From contig NZ_CP020918.1 in the NCBI RefSeq assembly GCF_003076455.1, positions 1,426,001 to 1,490,000 on the forward strand: a stretch of 64,000 nucleotides of DNA, given 5' to 3'. Both the position numbers and the translations under genes were made by a program. Source of the stretch: Flavobacterium faecale. GTDB lineage: Bacteria; Bacteroidota; Bacteroidia; Flavobacteriales; Flavobacteriaceae. The first letter of the stretch is position 1, and the number at the start of each line of letters is the position of its first letter. The notes below the pieces were generated by a model. That model was given only the letters and a program-made list of their open reading frames with translations, was not told where the DNA came from and did not search any database. Below are positions 9,774 to 17,916 of the stretch, piece by piece.

Positions 9774-11114
9774 ATGATGAAAAAGAATAGTACTTTTCTA
9801 ATGTTGCTAATGGGAACTATGATGGTTTCTACCATTGGAGGTTGTCAATCGACCAAGAAATTGTCTAAGGTTACGCAAATTGGGATAGAGCAAAATTTAG
9901 TTCCTGCTATTTTTAAAGTTGCGGGTGTAGGATATCAAGGTCCAAGCCAAAAGGAAATTGATAAATTGCCGGTTTTCACCGTAAACCCAACAGAAAATGC
10001 GACCAAAATGATTAATAAAGCCATTCTTGAAGCGAGCAAATCAAAAAATGGAGGAAGAGTAGTTTTAAATCCAGGGAGGTACGTAGTCGATGGATTGGTT
10101 TTAAAATCAAATGTGCATATTCTTATGAGAGCAGGCGTTCTGCTTAGGGCTGATCAAGATGATGTGTCAAAACGAAATCAAGTCAAGCAAATCTTCGAAA
10201 TTGGGACGGAGGAATCTCTGGAAAATGTTTCTATCATTGGAGAAGGAAAAGGAGATACGAGAGCAAGAATTAAATACGTTCGTGAAAATAGCGATCCTAA
10301 AAAAGGAGGTTCGAGAGCATTCTCAACAGGTAGAGTCCAAAATTTATTTATTCAGAATGTTGTAATTGATGACGATCAAACTCGCTTTTCTGGTGTGGCA
10401 TTTACATTCAAAAAAGGAGATAATAGCAAAGACGGTTGCGCAACAAACGTAACGGTAGATAATGTTGAGCAAATCAATGCATTGTATGGTTACGGCTTGA
10501 TTCAAGCCAACACGGGGTCCAATATGTTGCTTTCAAACCTTGTGTGTAGCGGTGGTGTAGCAGCGCGTATTGAAACGGATAACCGTGGACGCGAAGCTCA
10601 AATTAAGGTTGGGGTTGATAATATTCGAATAGAAAATGTGACGAGTGTCAAAGGGAAATGTGCGGTATATTTCAAACCTCACAATTTAGTTAGCGGTACT
10701 GTGACCGTGGATGGAGCACATTCCATAGGTTCGCAACTTTGTATCGAAATTAGAGATGGCCGAGAGGGTGGACGCTTCGCAGCTGATTCATGGATTAAGA
10801 ATGTTACAGCTGTGTACACGCTGGATGCGCCCGTACATTTTTCTGGAAAAAGTAGTATTCCAAATTGTTTACTGTCTTATTTTAAAGACGATATAAAGGT
10901 AGATGCAGAAAACAAGGGTGTTCGACAAGGGCCTTCAATTGCGGTAATTGGTGACTATGTGGGGCAAATTAAAATTGACAAAGCTTCCGTTTCAGCTTCT
11001 GTACCTGCACATACAGAACTAGCGAATACAGTTGCTGCAAGAGTATTAATTGTTACAAAAGACGCTTATCGAGGCAAAGATGCAGATAAGCAGTGCGGAG
11101 AAAAAGCATATTAG
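9774..11114 (+). CDS. GH82 iota-carrageenase-like right-handed beta-helix lipoprotein
   Basis: A 446-aa lipoprotein: signal peptide ending IGGC with lipid-anchor Cys24, then a beta-helix domain. From memory it aligns with Alteromonas iota-carrageenase CgiA: the segments NGGRVVL...LKSNVHI, FEIG, NALYGYGLIQ and ARIETDN match CgiA NGGTLLI...MKSNVHI, FEVG, NALFGYGLIQ and LRMETDN. The catalytic pair (Glu245/Asp247 in CgiA) maps to Glu267 and Asp269; Gln244 and His303 also match conserved residues. Expected role: outer-surface or periplasmic cleavage of sulfated galactan. No SusC/SusD, sulfatase or other carrageenan gene is nearby, so the substrate may differ. Terminator follows. Confidence 0.72.
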   Translation: MMKKNSTFLMLLMGTMMVSTIGGCQSTKKLSKVTQIGIEQNLVPAIFKVAGVGYQGPSQKEIDKLPVFTVNPTENATKMINKAILEASKSKNGGRVVLNPGRYVVDGLVLKSNVHILMRAGVLLRADQDDVSKRNQVKQIFEIGTEESLENVSIIGEGKGDTRARIKYVRENSDPKKGGSRAFSTGRVQNLFIQNVVIDDDQTRFSGVAFTFKKGDNSKDGCATNVTVDNVEQINALYGYGLIQANTGSNMLLSNLVCSGGVAARIETDNRGREAQIKVGVDNIRIENVTSVKGKCAVYFKPHNLVSGTVTVDGAHSIGSQLCIEIRDGREGGRFAADSWIKNVTAVYTLDAPVHFSGKSSIPNCLLSYFKDDIKVDAENKGVRQGPSIAVIGDYVGQIKIDKASVSASVPAHTELANTVAARVLIVTKDAYRGKDADKQCGEKAY

Positions 11115-11143
11115 TCTAGTATGAAGCGACGACTATAAAATTC

Positions 11144-11175
11144 CCTTTCTACATGCGTTTAGAAGGTTTTTTTTT
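11144..11175 (+). terminator. Probable terminator after the GH82-like gene
   Basis: Arms CCTTTCTA and TAGAAGG (one bulged T) followed by nine T. The rest of the 11115-11433 gap holds nothing recognised. Confidence 0.6.
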
Positions 11176-11433
11176 AAAAGTAGAGTATAAATGCAAAAGT
11201 GAATAAGCAGCAAATTTGCTTCAAATTGTCTGTAATTTTTTTTGGGATTTATTCTATTCTAAAAATATGATTGCAGATCCAGCATGGGACAGATAGTATT
11301 CACATTCTACATAAAGGCAAACCTTTATTGTGTTTTTTTAATGTAGGTGGAGTTGTTTTCGAAATCAATATTACCTAAGATCTATCTAGTCCAAGATTGC
11401 AATTTCATAATTCTATACCAAAACAGTATAAAA

Positions 11434-11461
11434 TTGAAGGCTAATCGGTTGTATATCTTTA
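11434..11461 (+). promoter_or_regulatory. Candidate promoter, TTG-N17-TATCTTTA
   Basis: TTG at 11434-11436 and TATCTTTA at 11454-11461 approximate the Bacteroidetes -33/-7 pair. It lies inside the longer open frame that begins at 11347 and therefore favours the internal ATG at 11482 as the real start of that gene. Confidence 0.4.
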
Positions 11462-11481
11462 CCATAGTAAAAGATAGGATT

Positions 11482-11835
11482 ATGAAAGCAATTGAATCTA
11501 TAAAAATAATAATCGAAAATGGTCTGCATTTATTTTATGCAACATGTACCAATGACTTAATCGTGAATTCAAAACAAAGCAGTAATCTTGAAATATTTGT
11601 ACTGGCGATGTGTATCGAAAGCAACCGAATGTTTCTATCGAATACTACTTTAGCGAAGAGTTTCGAAAAGCATATTATACAAAATAGTCATTCAATTTGG
11701 CAGTCTATCAAATTGGTTTACTTTTTTATCTTTATCGAAAGTGATCTAACAAAAAACTATGAGGTAGTTACCAATGACACTTTCGAAACAGAAAGTGCTA
11801 CGCAAATTGATTACTCTTTTTTAAGACCCAATTAA
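11482..11835 (+). CDS. Hypothetical protein, 117 aa
   Basis: Not recognised. The product (MKAIESIKIII...) is a soluble-looking mixed alpha/beta protein with no signal peptide or cysteine motif. The start at 11482 is preferred over an in-frame ATG at 11347 because a promoter-like pair lies just upstream and the extra residues have skewed composition. Its end overlaps the convergent ABC transporter stop by 4 bases (11832-11835), so its 3' end is tightly packed against that gene. Confidence 0.5.
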   Translation: MKAIESIKIIIENGLHLFYATCTNDLIVNSKQSSNLEIFVLAMCIESNRMFLSNTTLAKSFEKHIIQNSHSIWQSIKLVYFFIFIESDLTKNYEVVTNDTFETESATQIDYSFLRPN

Positions 11836-13583
11836 TTTTTTCGTTCACCAATTTGTTGTCTCCACATGGCGTAGTACAAACCTTTTTCGTCTAGCAAATC
11901 TTGGTGTTTTCCTTGCTCTATAATTTTTCCTTGTTCCAATACTACAATGGTATCAGCATGCATGATTGTTGACAATCGGTGTGCAATTAATACGGTAATT
12001 TGATCTTGTTTAGACGAAATACTTCTAATGGTTTTAGTGATTTCTTCTTCGGTAATCGAATCCAAAGCTGATGTTGCTTCGTCAAATAATAGTAAGTGTG
12101 GATTTCGTAACAAAGCTCTTGCAATAGACAAACGCTGTTTTTCTCCTCCAGATACTTTTATTCCGCTTTCACCAATTGTGGTATAAATGCCATTTTCTGC
12201 TCGATCCAATAAGTTTTGACAAGCGGCTTTTTTAAGCACGTCATTAATTTCGTCGTCAGTAGCATCTGGTTTTACAAATAATAAATTGTCTTTAATAGTT
12301 CCCGAAAACAACTGTGCATCTTGGGTAACAAAACCTAGTTGTTGTCTGATTTCGTTTAAATCTATTTCGTTTGCATTTTTATTATTGTAAAAAATGGCAC
12401 CATCGGCGGGTTTGTATAGTCCAACAAGCATTTTGACCAAGGTCGTTTTTCCGCTACCAGACGGTCCTACAAAAGCAATGGTTTCTCCTGCTTTGGCTTC
12501 AAACGAAATGTCCTTCACGGCATAACTGTTGGCGCTTTGGTGTTTGAACGAAACGTTCTTAAAACTCAAATGGTTGATGGTTCCAATCGTTTTTGGATTT
12601 GCGGGAGTTTCTTCAATCCTGGAATTCATCAACGTTCCAAAATTGTCCATAGACGCTTTTGTTTCGTTAAAAGTAGTGATCACATTTCCAAGTTCTTGCA
12701 AAGGATTAAATAGAAAGAAAGAGAAAAACATCAAAGTGATTAGATCTCCAGGTTTGATAATATCTTGAAATATAAACATGTAAAGCCCAAATACAAGTGC
12801 AGTTCTCATGAAGTGAACCGTAGTTCCTTGTATAAAACTTAGTGAGCGAATGTAACGGACTTTTTTGAGCTCTAATCCTAAGATTTTGACGGTCGTATCA
12901 TTTAATCGGTTGACTTCTTGATTGGTTAATCCCAAACTTTTTACTAGTTCTATATTACGTAGGGATTCTGTTGTAGCTCCTGCGAGAGAGGTGGTTTCGC
13001 TTAAAATTTCTTTAGATATTTTTTTAATTTTCTTACCTAAAAAAGAACTGATTACAGCAATTACAGGAACAGTTGATAAAAATATAGGCCCAAGTAACCA
13101 GTGGATGTTAATGGCATACACGACCACAAAAAGGATTCCGATTACCGATTGAAAAACAAGGGAAACAGAAAGGGTGATGAATTTTTCGCAATCAATTTTT
13201 ACTTTTTGTAACCTCCCCAAAGTTTCTCCGCTTCGTTGGTCTTCAAAATCTTGAAAGGGTAGTTGAAGCGCTTTTTGAATTCCGTCTGTGTACATCTGTG
13301 CACCGGTGCGTTGTATGATGATGTTGGTAAAATAGTCTTGAAAGTTTTTTGCAATTCTAGAGACCATTGCGGCACCAAGTGAGAGCGCAAGCCAGCCCAA
13401 AACGGCTTTTGTGAAACTCATTTGGTCGTGTTTAAAGTTGGCTACTCCAACACCACATTCGTTCAATAGCTTACCAATAATGATAGAGTCAAACAGGGAA
13501 AAACATTGATTTATAGCTGCTAAAAATAAGGCGATGTATAATAATTTTTTGTTGGCTGTGAGGTAAGTATATAAAATCTTCAT
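11832..13583 (-). CDS. ABC transporter, fused permease and ATPase (exporter half-transporter)
   Basis: A 583-aa type IV/ABC_membrane exporter half-transporter: about six transmembrane helices in residues 1-320, then a nucleotide-binding domain with Walker A GPSGSGKTT, Q-loop in VTQDAQLF, signature VSGGEKQR, Walker B LLLFDEATSALD and the H-loop (AHRLST). It would act as a homodimer. It belongs to the MsbA/MDR-like family; the substrate (lipid, drug or peptide) cannot be read from the sequence. An ArsR-family regulator is transcribed divergently 124 bases away and may control it. Confidence 0.9.
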   Translation of the reverse strand: MKILYTYLTANKKLLYIALFLAAINQCFSLFDSIIIGKLLNECGVGVANFKHDQMSFTKAVLGWLALSLGAAMVSRIAKNFQDYFTNIIIQRTGAQMYTDGIQKALQLPFQDFEDQRSGETLGRLQKVKIDCEKFITLSVSLVFQSVIGILFVVVYAINIHWLLGPIFLSTVPVIAVISSFLGKKIKKISKEILSETTSLAGATTESLRNIELVKSLGLTNQEVNRLNDTTVKILGLELKKVRYIRSLSFIQGTTVHFMRTALVFGLYMFIFQDIIKPGDLITLMFFSFFLFNPLQELGNVITTFNETKASMDNFGTLMNSRIEETPANPKTIGTINHLSFKNVSFKHQSANSYAVKDISFEAKAGETIAFVGPSGSGKTTLVKMLVGLYKPADGAIFYNNKNANEIDLNEIRQQLGFVTQDAQLFSGTIKDNLLFVKPDATDDEINDVLKKAACQNLLDRAENGIYTTIGESGIKVSGGEKQRLSIARALLRNPHLLLFDEATSALDSITEEEITKTIRSISSKQDQITVLIAHRLSTIMHADTIVVLEQGKIIEQGKHQDLLDEKGLYYAMWRQQIGERKN

Positions 13584-13695
13584 AATTGCTTGTGTTGGAG
13601 TCTATTATTTCTGCTTTTATTTGATGCAGAAAATTGACTAGCGCAAATTTAGAATATAAATATCGAAATAAATCGATATGTTTGAAATTTATTTT

Positions 13696-13703
13696 TATCT
13701 TTG
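13696..13703 (+). promoter_or_regulatory. -7 element (TATCTTTG) for the ArsR-type gene
   Basis: Perfect TATCTTTG only 4 bases before the ATG at 13708, which predicts a transcript with almost no leader. No good TTG -33 at 19 bases. Confidence 0.55.
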
Positions 13704-13707
13704 CTGT

Positions 13708-13995
13708 ATGAATATGGAATTAAGTAGTAAACAAGTTGAAAAAATATCCAAAGCCTTGGGTGACTCTTATCGTTTGCAAATAATGAAAATTATTGGTCAA
13801 AGTGAAGTAGCTGCACAATGTTGTGATGTTTCGTCTCAGTTTAATCTAGCACAATCAACTATGTCACATCATTTTAAGCAATTAATTGATGCCGACTTAT
13901 TGATCGCTGATAAGGAAGGACGAAATTTGAAATTTACCGTTAACAAAAGTATTTGTGCGGCTTACGCGAAATATGTTGGTGATTTGAGTGTATAA
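13708..13995 (+). CDS. ArsR-family winged-helix transcriptional regulator
   Basis: A 95-aa DNA-binding protein: helix-turn-helix region with LGDSYRLQIMKII, SSQFNLAQSTMSHHFKQLIDADLLIADKEGRNLKFTVN typical of ArsR/SmtB wing structure. The classical ELCVCDL metal site is replaced by VAAQCCDVS (two adjacent Cys), so the signal may be a metal or thiol state; this is inference. Start at 13708 rather than 13678, because the -7 promoter element lies between them. Divergent from the ABC exporter, a usual arrangement for a regulator and its target. Confidence 0.8.
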   Translation: MNMELSSKQVEKISKALGDSYRLQIMKIIGQSEVAAQCCDVSSQFNLAQSTMSHHFKQLIDADLLIADKEGRNLKFTVNKSICAAYAKYVGDLSV

Positions 13996-14065
13996 TTTTT
14001 TTTTAAATTAAAAACATCGAAAAACTTAGATATTTAAATATTTAAAACAATTAAAAAGAAAGAAG

Positions 14066-14278
14066 ATGATTAAAATATTCGATACAAAATGTACCTTTGG
14101 CGCTATTTTTGGTTTTCAAAATGAAGAGAACGCTACCGATGCTACAGATAACAAAGTAGTGTCTAAGCAAAAATCACTGAGTCAATTGGCGTACAAAGCG
14201 AGACTAAAATCTGGCTTAGTAACAGTTGATGGAACTACCGAGCCATTTGTGTTTTTTGGTGACGAGTGGTCGCTATAG
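14066..14278 (+). CDS. Small hypothetical protein, 70 aa
   Basis: Not recognised. Soluble; contains a basic helix (KSLSQLAYKARLKSGLV) and ends in a hydrophobic/acidic tail (FVFFGDEWSL). A purine-rich ribosome-binding stretch (AAAGAAAGAAG) sits just before the ATG. It follows the ArsR-type gene by 70 bases in the same direction and may share its transcript. Confidence 0.5.
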   Translation: MIKIFDTKCTFGAIFGFQNEENATDATDNKVVSKQKSLSQLAYKARLKSGLVTVDGTTEPFVFFGDEWSL

Positions 14279-14362
14279 TATTGATATGTTGTAATATAGC
14301 GCTATAATTATCGTTAGGTAATACAAAGCGCATTCAATTATTTAATTTTATACCGAAACAAA

Positions 14363-14590
14363 ATGACCACAAACCTTACTAATTATTTATTCTCAACCAA
14401 TATCGATTCTGTTTACCAAGAGTTTTGGGTGACTTATGAGTTGATGAATCGCAGTCCAAATGCTATTTTAAATTTCAAAACCGAGCAGAACAATCATTTG
14501 ATGTCTATCGAAAATTCTAGTATATCATTGTCTGAGCTACAATTGATTTTTATGGAGCATCAAATTAAATACAACCATATTCAATCTTAA
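14363..14590 (+). CDS. Small hypothetical protein, 75 aa
   Basis: Not recognised. A mainly helical, soluble 75-aa product (MTTNLTNYLFSTNIDS...) without motif, signal or cysteine. It lies 84 bases after the 70-aa gene and is followed by a good terminator, which supports a real transcript ending here. Confidence 0.5.
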   Translation: MTTNLTNYLFSTNIDSVYQEFWVTYELMNRSPNAILNFKTEQNNHLMSIENSSISLSELQLIFMEHQIKYNHIQS

Positions 14591-14630
14591 CGACTGATCT
14601 AAGTTAGGTGAAAGTTAGATGGTATAAAGT

Positions 14631-14660
14631 AACTTGTAAACAATGTTTACAGGTTTTTTT
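14631..14660 (+). terminator. Intrinsic terminator after the small-gene group
   Basis: An 11-bp stem (AACTTGTAAAC / GTTTACAGGTT, one G-T pair), 3-base loop, then a T run. Confidence 0.85.
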
Positions 14661-14761
14661 GTTTTAAAAATACAGTGACTATGGCTTATTTTTCAAAGTA
14701 CTTCCTCAAATAAGAGTACTTCATAACATAAATGGCAGATTCATTTTCGAATACAATACTA

Positions 14762-15496
14762 CTAAAGAGCCGAAAACGGATTTTGACCGTTATTGATTTC
14801 TTCAATACTTTGGCCTGTTTTAATGTTTTCCAATGTCAAATTAATAAGTCCTTTGTGGGTAGAGGCAATTTTAAGCGAATTGTTATAGGTATTCCAATCT
14901 TCCCAAGTTGTTTCAATTCCGCCTACAGGGATAATGCTTACCCACATGCGCCAGGCTGTAGGGACAAAATTTGCATCGACCAACCAAACGTAAGAATCAC
15001 CAGGAGTGCTACCGCCAGAGGAATATGTAACCATCAAGGCTTTTTGATTGTCTTGGAGCACAATGCTTCGGGTCGTACCAGGATCTCTTAACTTGAAAGG
15101 CGCAATAAGCCAAAAAGAATCATTGTTGAAATAATCATTTGCTTTACTAATAAGTTCCGTTTTTTCTTCTCCTATTATTTCGATATCATTTTCAAACGCA
15201 ATTCCTTCAAGGGTTGCAGTGTTAAAGACAGCTTTTTTGTCATTCCATTCCACTTGTACCAAATGCTGTTTTTTGTCCCAAAGATATTTATGATCTCCCG
15301 CAAATTCAAAAGTCACGGCAGCGGTGCTGTCCCAAGCTTTTTGATTGATGGCGGTTTGTATTTTATCAGTAAAAAGTTCTGCTTCTTGACCAGCGACTCC
15401 TTTTGGTAATGGTTTCGAAATAAAGTAGCCATACCCAATGGTACAAAGAATAACAATCAATAGGACTAAGCCCAGTATCTTACCAATTTTTTTCAT
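14762..15496 (-). CDS. Membrane-anchored hypothetical protein, 244 aa
   Basis: A signal-anchor or uncleaved signal sequence (about residues 4-26, KIGKILGLVLLIVILCTIGYG) precedes a roughly 210-residue periplasmic-side domain rich in Trp and beta structure (KYLWDKKQHLVQVEW, TTWEDWNTYNNSLKIAS). The repeated amphipathic strands recall LolA-like half-barrels, but this is only an impression. Start at 15496; a longer in-frame start would place the helix unusually deep. Last in the leftward redox cluster but 149 bases from the YHS gene, so membership of that operon is uncertain. Confidence 0.6.
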   Translation of the reverse strand: MKKIGKILGLVLLIVILCTIGYGYFISKPLPKGVAGQEAELFTDKIQTAINQKAWDSTAAVTFEFAGDHKYLWDKKQHLVQVEWNDKKAVFNTATLEGIAFENDIEIIGEEKTELISKANDYFNNDSFWLIAPFKLRDPGTTRSIVLQDNQKALMVTYSSGGSTPGDSYVWLVDANFVPTAWRMWVSIIPVGGIETTWEDWNTYNNSLKIASTHKGLINLTLENIKTGQSIEEINNGQNPFSAL

Positions 15497-15645
15497 TATT
15501 TTTAGTTTTATCATATTCAAATACTGTACAAATTTAAGTAAATACGAGCAGTAATCACTAGTTATTTTATACAAGAAAGGGTTTTGCTTTTTACGGCAAA
15601 ACCCTTTCAGAATCAAATTAAATATATAAGTAATCGTGGTATTTA

Positions 15646-16107
15646 TTATTGGATTTTAGACCATTTAGTGTCAATGGTTTTCAAATAAGTAGCTTCGTCT
15701 TTGTTCCAGATATCCAAAGTGTTTACTTGGCTTCCGTTAAAATCGCCGTTAAAAAACAAATATAGTTTGTTATCTACTACTTTAAAAGTTTCTGGATTCA
15801 TTGAAAATTTAGAATCTTTTGCAGCTACACCCCAAGCACAGTATCCAGCACATGCAGGTAAGTATTTTTCAGGATTTGCTTTGAACGCTTTAGCATTTGC
15901 TTTCGAAACAAAACGGTATTCTGTTGCTCCAATTTTTTCTACAATTGCTTTGTTTCCTTTTACGGCTTTGTTCACAGTGTGGTATGCCACAACATCATAG
16001 CCACCAAGTGCCAATCCGTCTTTGTCGATTGGATCAATTTGAGCCAATGCTGCGTTTGAGAATAAGGAGATGAATGCTACTACTAATGCGATTTTTAAAT
16101 TTTTCAT
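15646..16107 (-). CDS. Exported YHS domain protein
   Basis: A 153-aa protein with a cleavable signal peptide (residues 1-22, ending ALA) and a YHS domain beginning LGGYDVVAYHT. YHS domains are small, cysteine-containing modules found in metal-related proteins; here Cys86 and Cys90 (CAGYC) could bind a metal or form a disulfide. The family is often encoded beside thiol-peroxidase genes in Bacteroidetes, in line with its position after OsmC, thioredoxin and AhpD-like genes. Enzymatic role unknown. Confidence 0.82.
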   Translation of the reverse strand: MKNLKIALVVAFISLFSNAALAQIDPIDKDGLALGGYDVVAYHTVNKAVKGNKAIVEKIGATEYRFVSKANAKAFKANPEKYLPACAGYCAWGVAAKDSKFSMNPETFKVVDNKLYLFFNGDFNGSQVNTLDIWNKDEATYLKTIDTKWSKIQ

Positions 16108-16162
16108 AATATTTATTTTTTGAAGTTGATTTTTGAAGTTTAAATTTGAAATTTGATTATTT

Positions 16163-16591
16163 TTAGGCTGTAACAGCTAACTCATTTGTTGCTTGAATGG
16201 GTTGAATGTCCCAATTCCCTTCGATCATGCGGTGTACATAACAAGCATCGGCTTGCTTAATCAATTCTGCTTTTTGTTCTTCGCTTAGGTCACCTTCGAT
16301 TTTGATTTTTCCGGTCACGGTTGTGGACAAAGAGCCATCGGTTCCGCGTTTTACGTTCAGTTCAAATTCACCATCTACATCATCGATGGTCCAATTGTTT
16401 TTGCGGGCAATGTAGCGTACGGTTGCTACTTTGCACATTGCCAAACTTGATAAAATCAGATCTTCTGGAGAGAAACCAAGATCAGTTCCTTTGCTCGTCA
16501 AAGGTTCGTCACCAGTGATTGAATGCCTTCCGGTTGTGATAAAAGATTGGTAGCCTGTTGGTAAATTCTTGATGTTTATTTTCTTGCCCAT
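16163..16591 (-). CDS. OsmC/Ohr family peroxidase
   Basis: A 142-aa member of the OsmC family, which reduces organic hydroperoxides with two cysteines. Both are present: Cys53 (LAMCKVATVRYIARK) and Cys117 (ADACYVHRM), with the conserved N-terminal FSPEDLILSSL segment. It lies 4 bases after trxA on the same strand, so it is almost certainly co-translated with the thioredoxin that could recycle it. Confidence 0.9.
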   Translation of the reverse strand: MGKKINIKNLPTGYQSFITTGRHSITGDEPLTSKGTDLGFSPEDLILSSLAMCKVATVRYIARKNNWTIDDVDGEFELNVKRGTDGSLSTTVTGKIKIEGDLSEEQKAELIKQADACYVHRMIEGNWDIQPIQATNELAVTA

Positions 16592-16595
16592 TTTC

Positions 16596-16916
16596 TTAGT
16601 TTTTAATAATGTTGTTTAAATGACTTGCTAGAACCGATTTGCTGTGCAATCCGTTTTGTGTCCCTACAATTTCTCCATTTTTAAAGTAAAATAAGGCTGG
16701 AATACTGCGTACTTTAAATTGCGCTGCCAACTCAGGATTGGTGTCTACATTGATTTTTGAAATCACTGCTTTGCCTTCAAAATCATTTGACAATTCCTCT
16801 AGGGCTGGGTGCAAAGCCTTACAAGGCCCACACCAGTCTGCAAAAAAGTCAACGAGTACGACTTGATTTTCAGTAATAGTTTTTTCGAAATTGGTTTTAT
16901 CTAAATGTTGTATCAT
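16596..16916 (-). CDS. trxA: Thioredoxin
   Basis: A 106-aa thioredoxin of normal length with the active site WCGPC (Cys29, Cys32) and the cis-proline region (RSIPALF). Cytosolic, no signal peptide. Its place between an AhpD-like gene and OsmC suggests it supplies electrons to these thiol enzymes rather than being the general housekeeping thioredoxin; that distinction is inferred from context. Confidence 0.92.
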   Translation of the reverse strand: MIQHLDKTNFEKTITENQVVLVDFFADWCGPCKALHPALEELSNDFEGKAVISKINVDTNPELAAQFKVRSIPALFYFKNGEIVGTQNGLHSKSVLASHLNNIIKN

Positions 16917-16946
16917 CTTTTCTTAATTTTAAAATTGAAGTATTAA

Positions 16947-17480
16947 TTACAGTTTTGGTGCTATTGGAAAATCAATTGCAAAGCCAGCAAGGTTATGAAT
17001 GTAGTTGCTAATTACTTTGTCACCCACTACGATTACTACATCGATCATGTTTTCTTCTGTGTAACCTGCGTCAAAAAACGCTGTTTTTACTTCTGCAGTT
17101 GCTTTCCCTCTGTTTTCAACCACTGACGCTGTAAATTTCACCAAGGCATCTAATTTTGTATCAAAGGTTGCCGATCCTTTACGTAGTTCAAGCACTTGCT
17201 CATCTGTAAAACCATTCATTTTACCTAGCACTGTGTGTGCCGATTGGCAATATTCACAACCATTAATTTGGCTCGTGATCAAGTTGACTACTTCTCTCTC
17301 TTTAGCTTTCAAGCTACTTTTTCTGTTTTGCAAAGTCAGGTAATCTCCCAGTGCCGTTTCGCTTTTGGCGTAGTAAGCGTATAAATTAGGAACAAACCCT
17401 AATCCTTTTTGTAGGTTGTCAAAAATTGCTTGATTGTTTGCAGATACTTCTTCTCTTGTTGGTACGTTAAATGTTGACAT
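16947..17480 (-). CDS. Carboxymuconolactone decarboxylase/AhpD-like peroxidase
   Basis: A 177-aa protein of the CMD/AhpD superfamily. The redox motif CEYCQSAH (Cys75, Cys78, His82) is the peroxidase type (CxxC-x3-H), not the decarboxylase type. Such proteins detoxify alkyl hydroperoxides or serve as disulfide reductants. It is the second gene of the leftward redox cluster, 28 bases after the 52-aa gene and 30 before trxA. Confidence 0.88.
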   Translation of the reverse strand: MSTFNVPTREEVSANNQAIFDNLQKGLGFVPNLYAYYAKSETALGDYLTLQNRKSSLKAKEREVVNLITSQINGCEYCQSAHTVLGKMNGFTDEQVLELRKGSATFDTKLDALVKFTASVVENRGKATAEVKTAFFDAGYTEENMIDVVIVVGDKVISNYIHNLAGFAIDFPIAPKL

Positions 17481-17508
17481 AATGTTTTATTTTTTATTGA
17501 ATTAATAA

Positions 17509-17667
17509 TTATATAAATAGATTGTTTTCGTCGCAGTAATAATCAGACAGTCCCACTGTGTCACAAAAATGAGCTTGATCTACAGCAATTAATTGCGGTT
17601 GTACTTCAGTTGGATTAGCCGTAAAAAATGTTTTGATACTTGCTATAATGTGATGGATTGTTTTCAT
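17509..17667 (-). CDS. 52-aa cysteine-containing small protein at the head of the redox cluster
   Basis: Not recognised. MKTIHHIIASIKTFF forms an N-terminal amphipathic helix; the second half has two cysteines (AHFCDTVGLSDYYCDENN) and an acidic, aromatic tail. Longer in-frame starts exist but run through the predicted promoter and the operator palindrome, so the ATG at 17667 is chosen. It begins the cluster AhpD-trx-OsmC-YHS, spaced 28 bases from the next gene, and could be a redox-sensing or leader peptide; this is inference. Confidence 0.55.
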   Translation of the reverse strand: MKTIHHIIASIKTFFTANPTEVQPQLIAVDQAHFCDTVGLSDYYCDENNLFI

Positions 17668-17694
17668 ATTATTTGTTGTTTCTAATTGTTGGTA

Positions 17695-17702
17695 CAAAGG
17701 TG
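17695..17702 (-). promoter_or_regulatory. Candidate -7 element (CACCTTTG) of the redox cluster
   Basis: On the minus strand CACCTTTG is one base off TACCTTTG and lies 27 bases before the ATG at 17667. Confidence 0.45.
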
Positions 17703-17713
17703 CGACGAAAGTA

Positions 17714-17730
17714 GACCTAGAAGTTAGGTC
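17714..17730. promoter_or_regulatory. Operator-like palindrome GACCTA-N5-TAGGTC
   Basis: A perfect 6+5+6 inverted repeat placed 12-28 bases beyond the -7 element, i.e. covering the -33 region of the redox-cluster promoter. The size and position suit a small dimeric winged-helix regulator (for example HxlR/MarR type). No regulator gene of that type is adjacent. Confidence 0.55.
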
Positions 17731-17800
17731 ACATTTCCCGACGAGTTGCCCATTCTTCCTTTTGAGGTGTTTTTGTGAAGTTTTTGCCATTATTTGGGCT

Positions 17801-17916
17801 CCCGATAGCTATCGGGACTTCGTAATCCCGACGCTTCGGGACGGGTCAGGCTATCACTCCAATCTTTTTTGGGGCGGAAAAAGCCCCAAAAAAGGATTTC
17901 CTCCCGAAGCTTCGGG
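17801..17916. repeat. Cluster of CCCGA...TCGGG palindromes (REP-like)
   Basis: Three short GC-rich palindromes (CCCGATAGCTATCGGG 17801-17816; CCCGACGCTTCGGG 17827-17840; CCCGAAGCTTCGGG 17903-17916) flank a 15-bp hairpin with GGGGC/GCCCC core (17861-17898). Related palindromes occur at 22985, 38531, 42673 and 43069, so this is a dispersed family in the genome. An open frame through it (17762-18034, +) is not credible as a gene. Confidence 0.7.

Noticed and set aside
11347..11481. N-terminal extension of the 117-aa protein
   Set aside because: A promoter-like TTG/TATCTTTA pair lies within it and the extra residues have odd composition.
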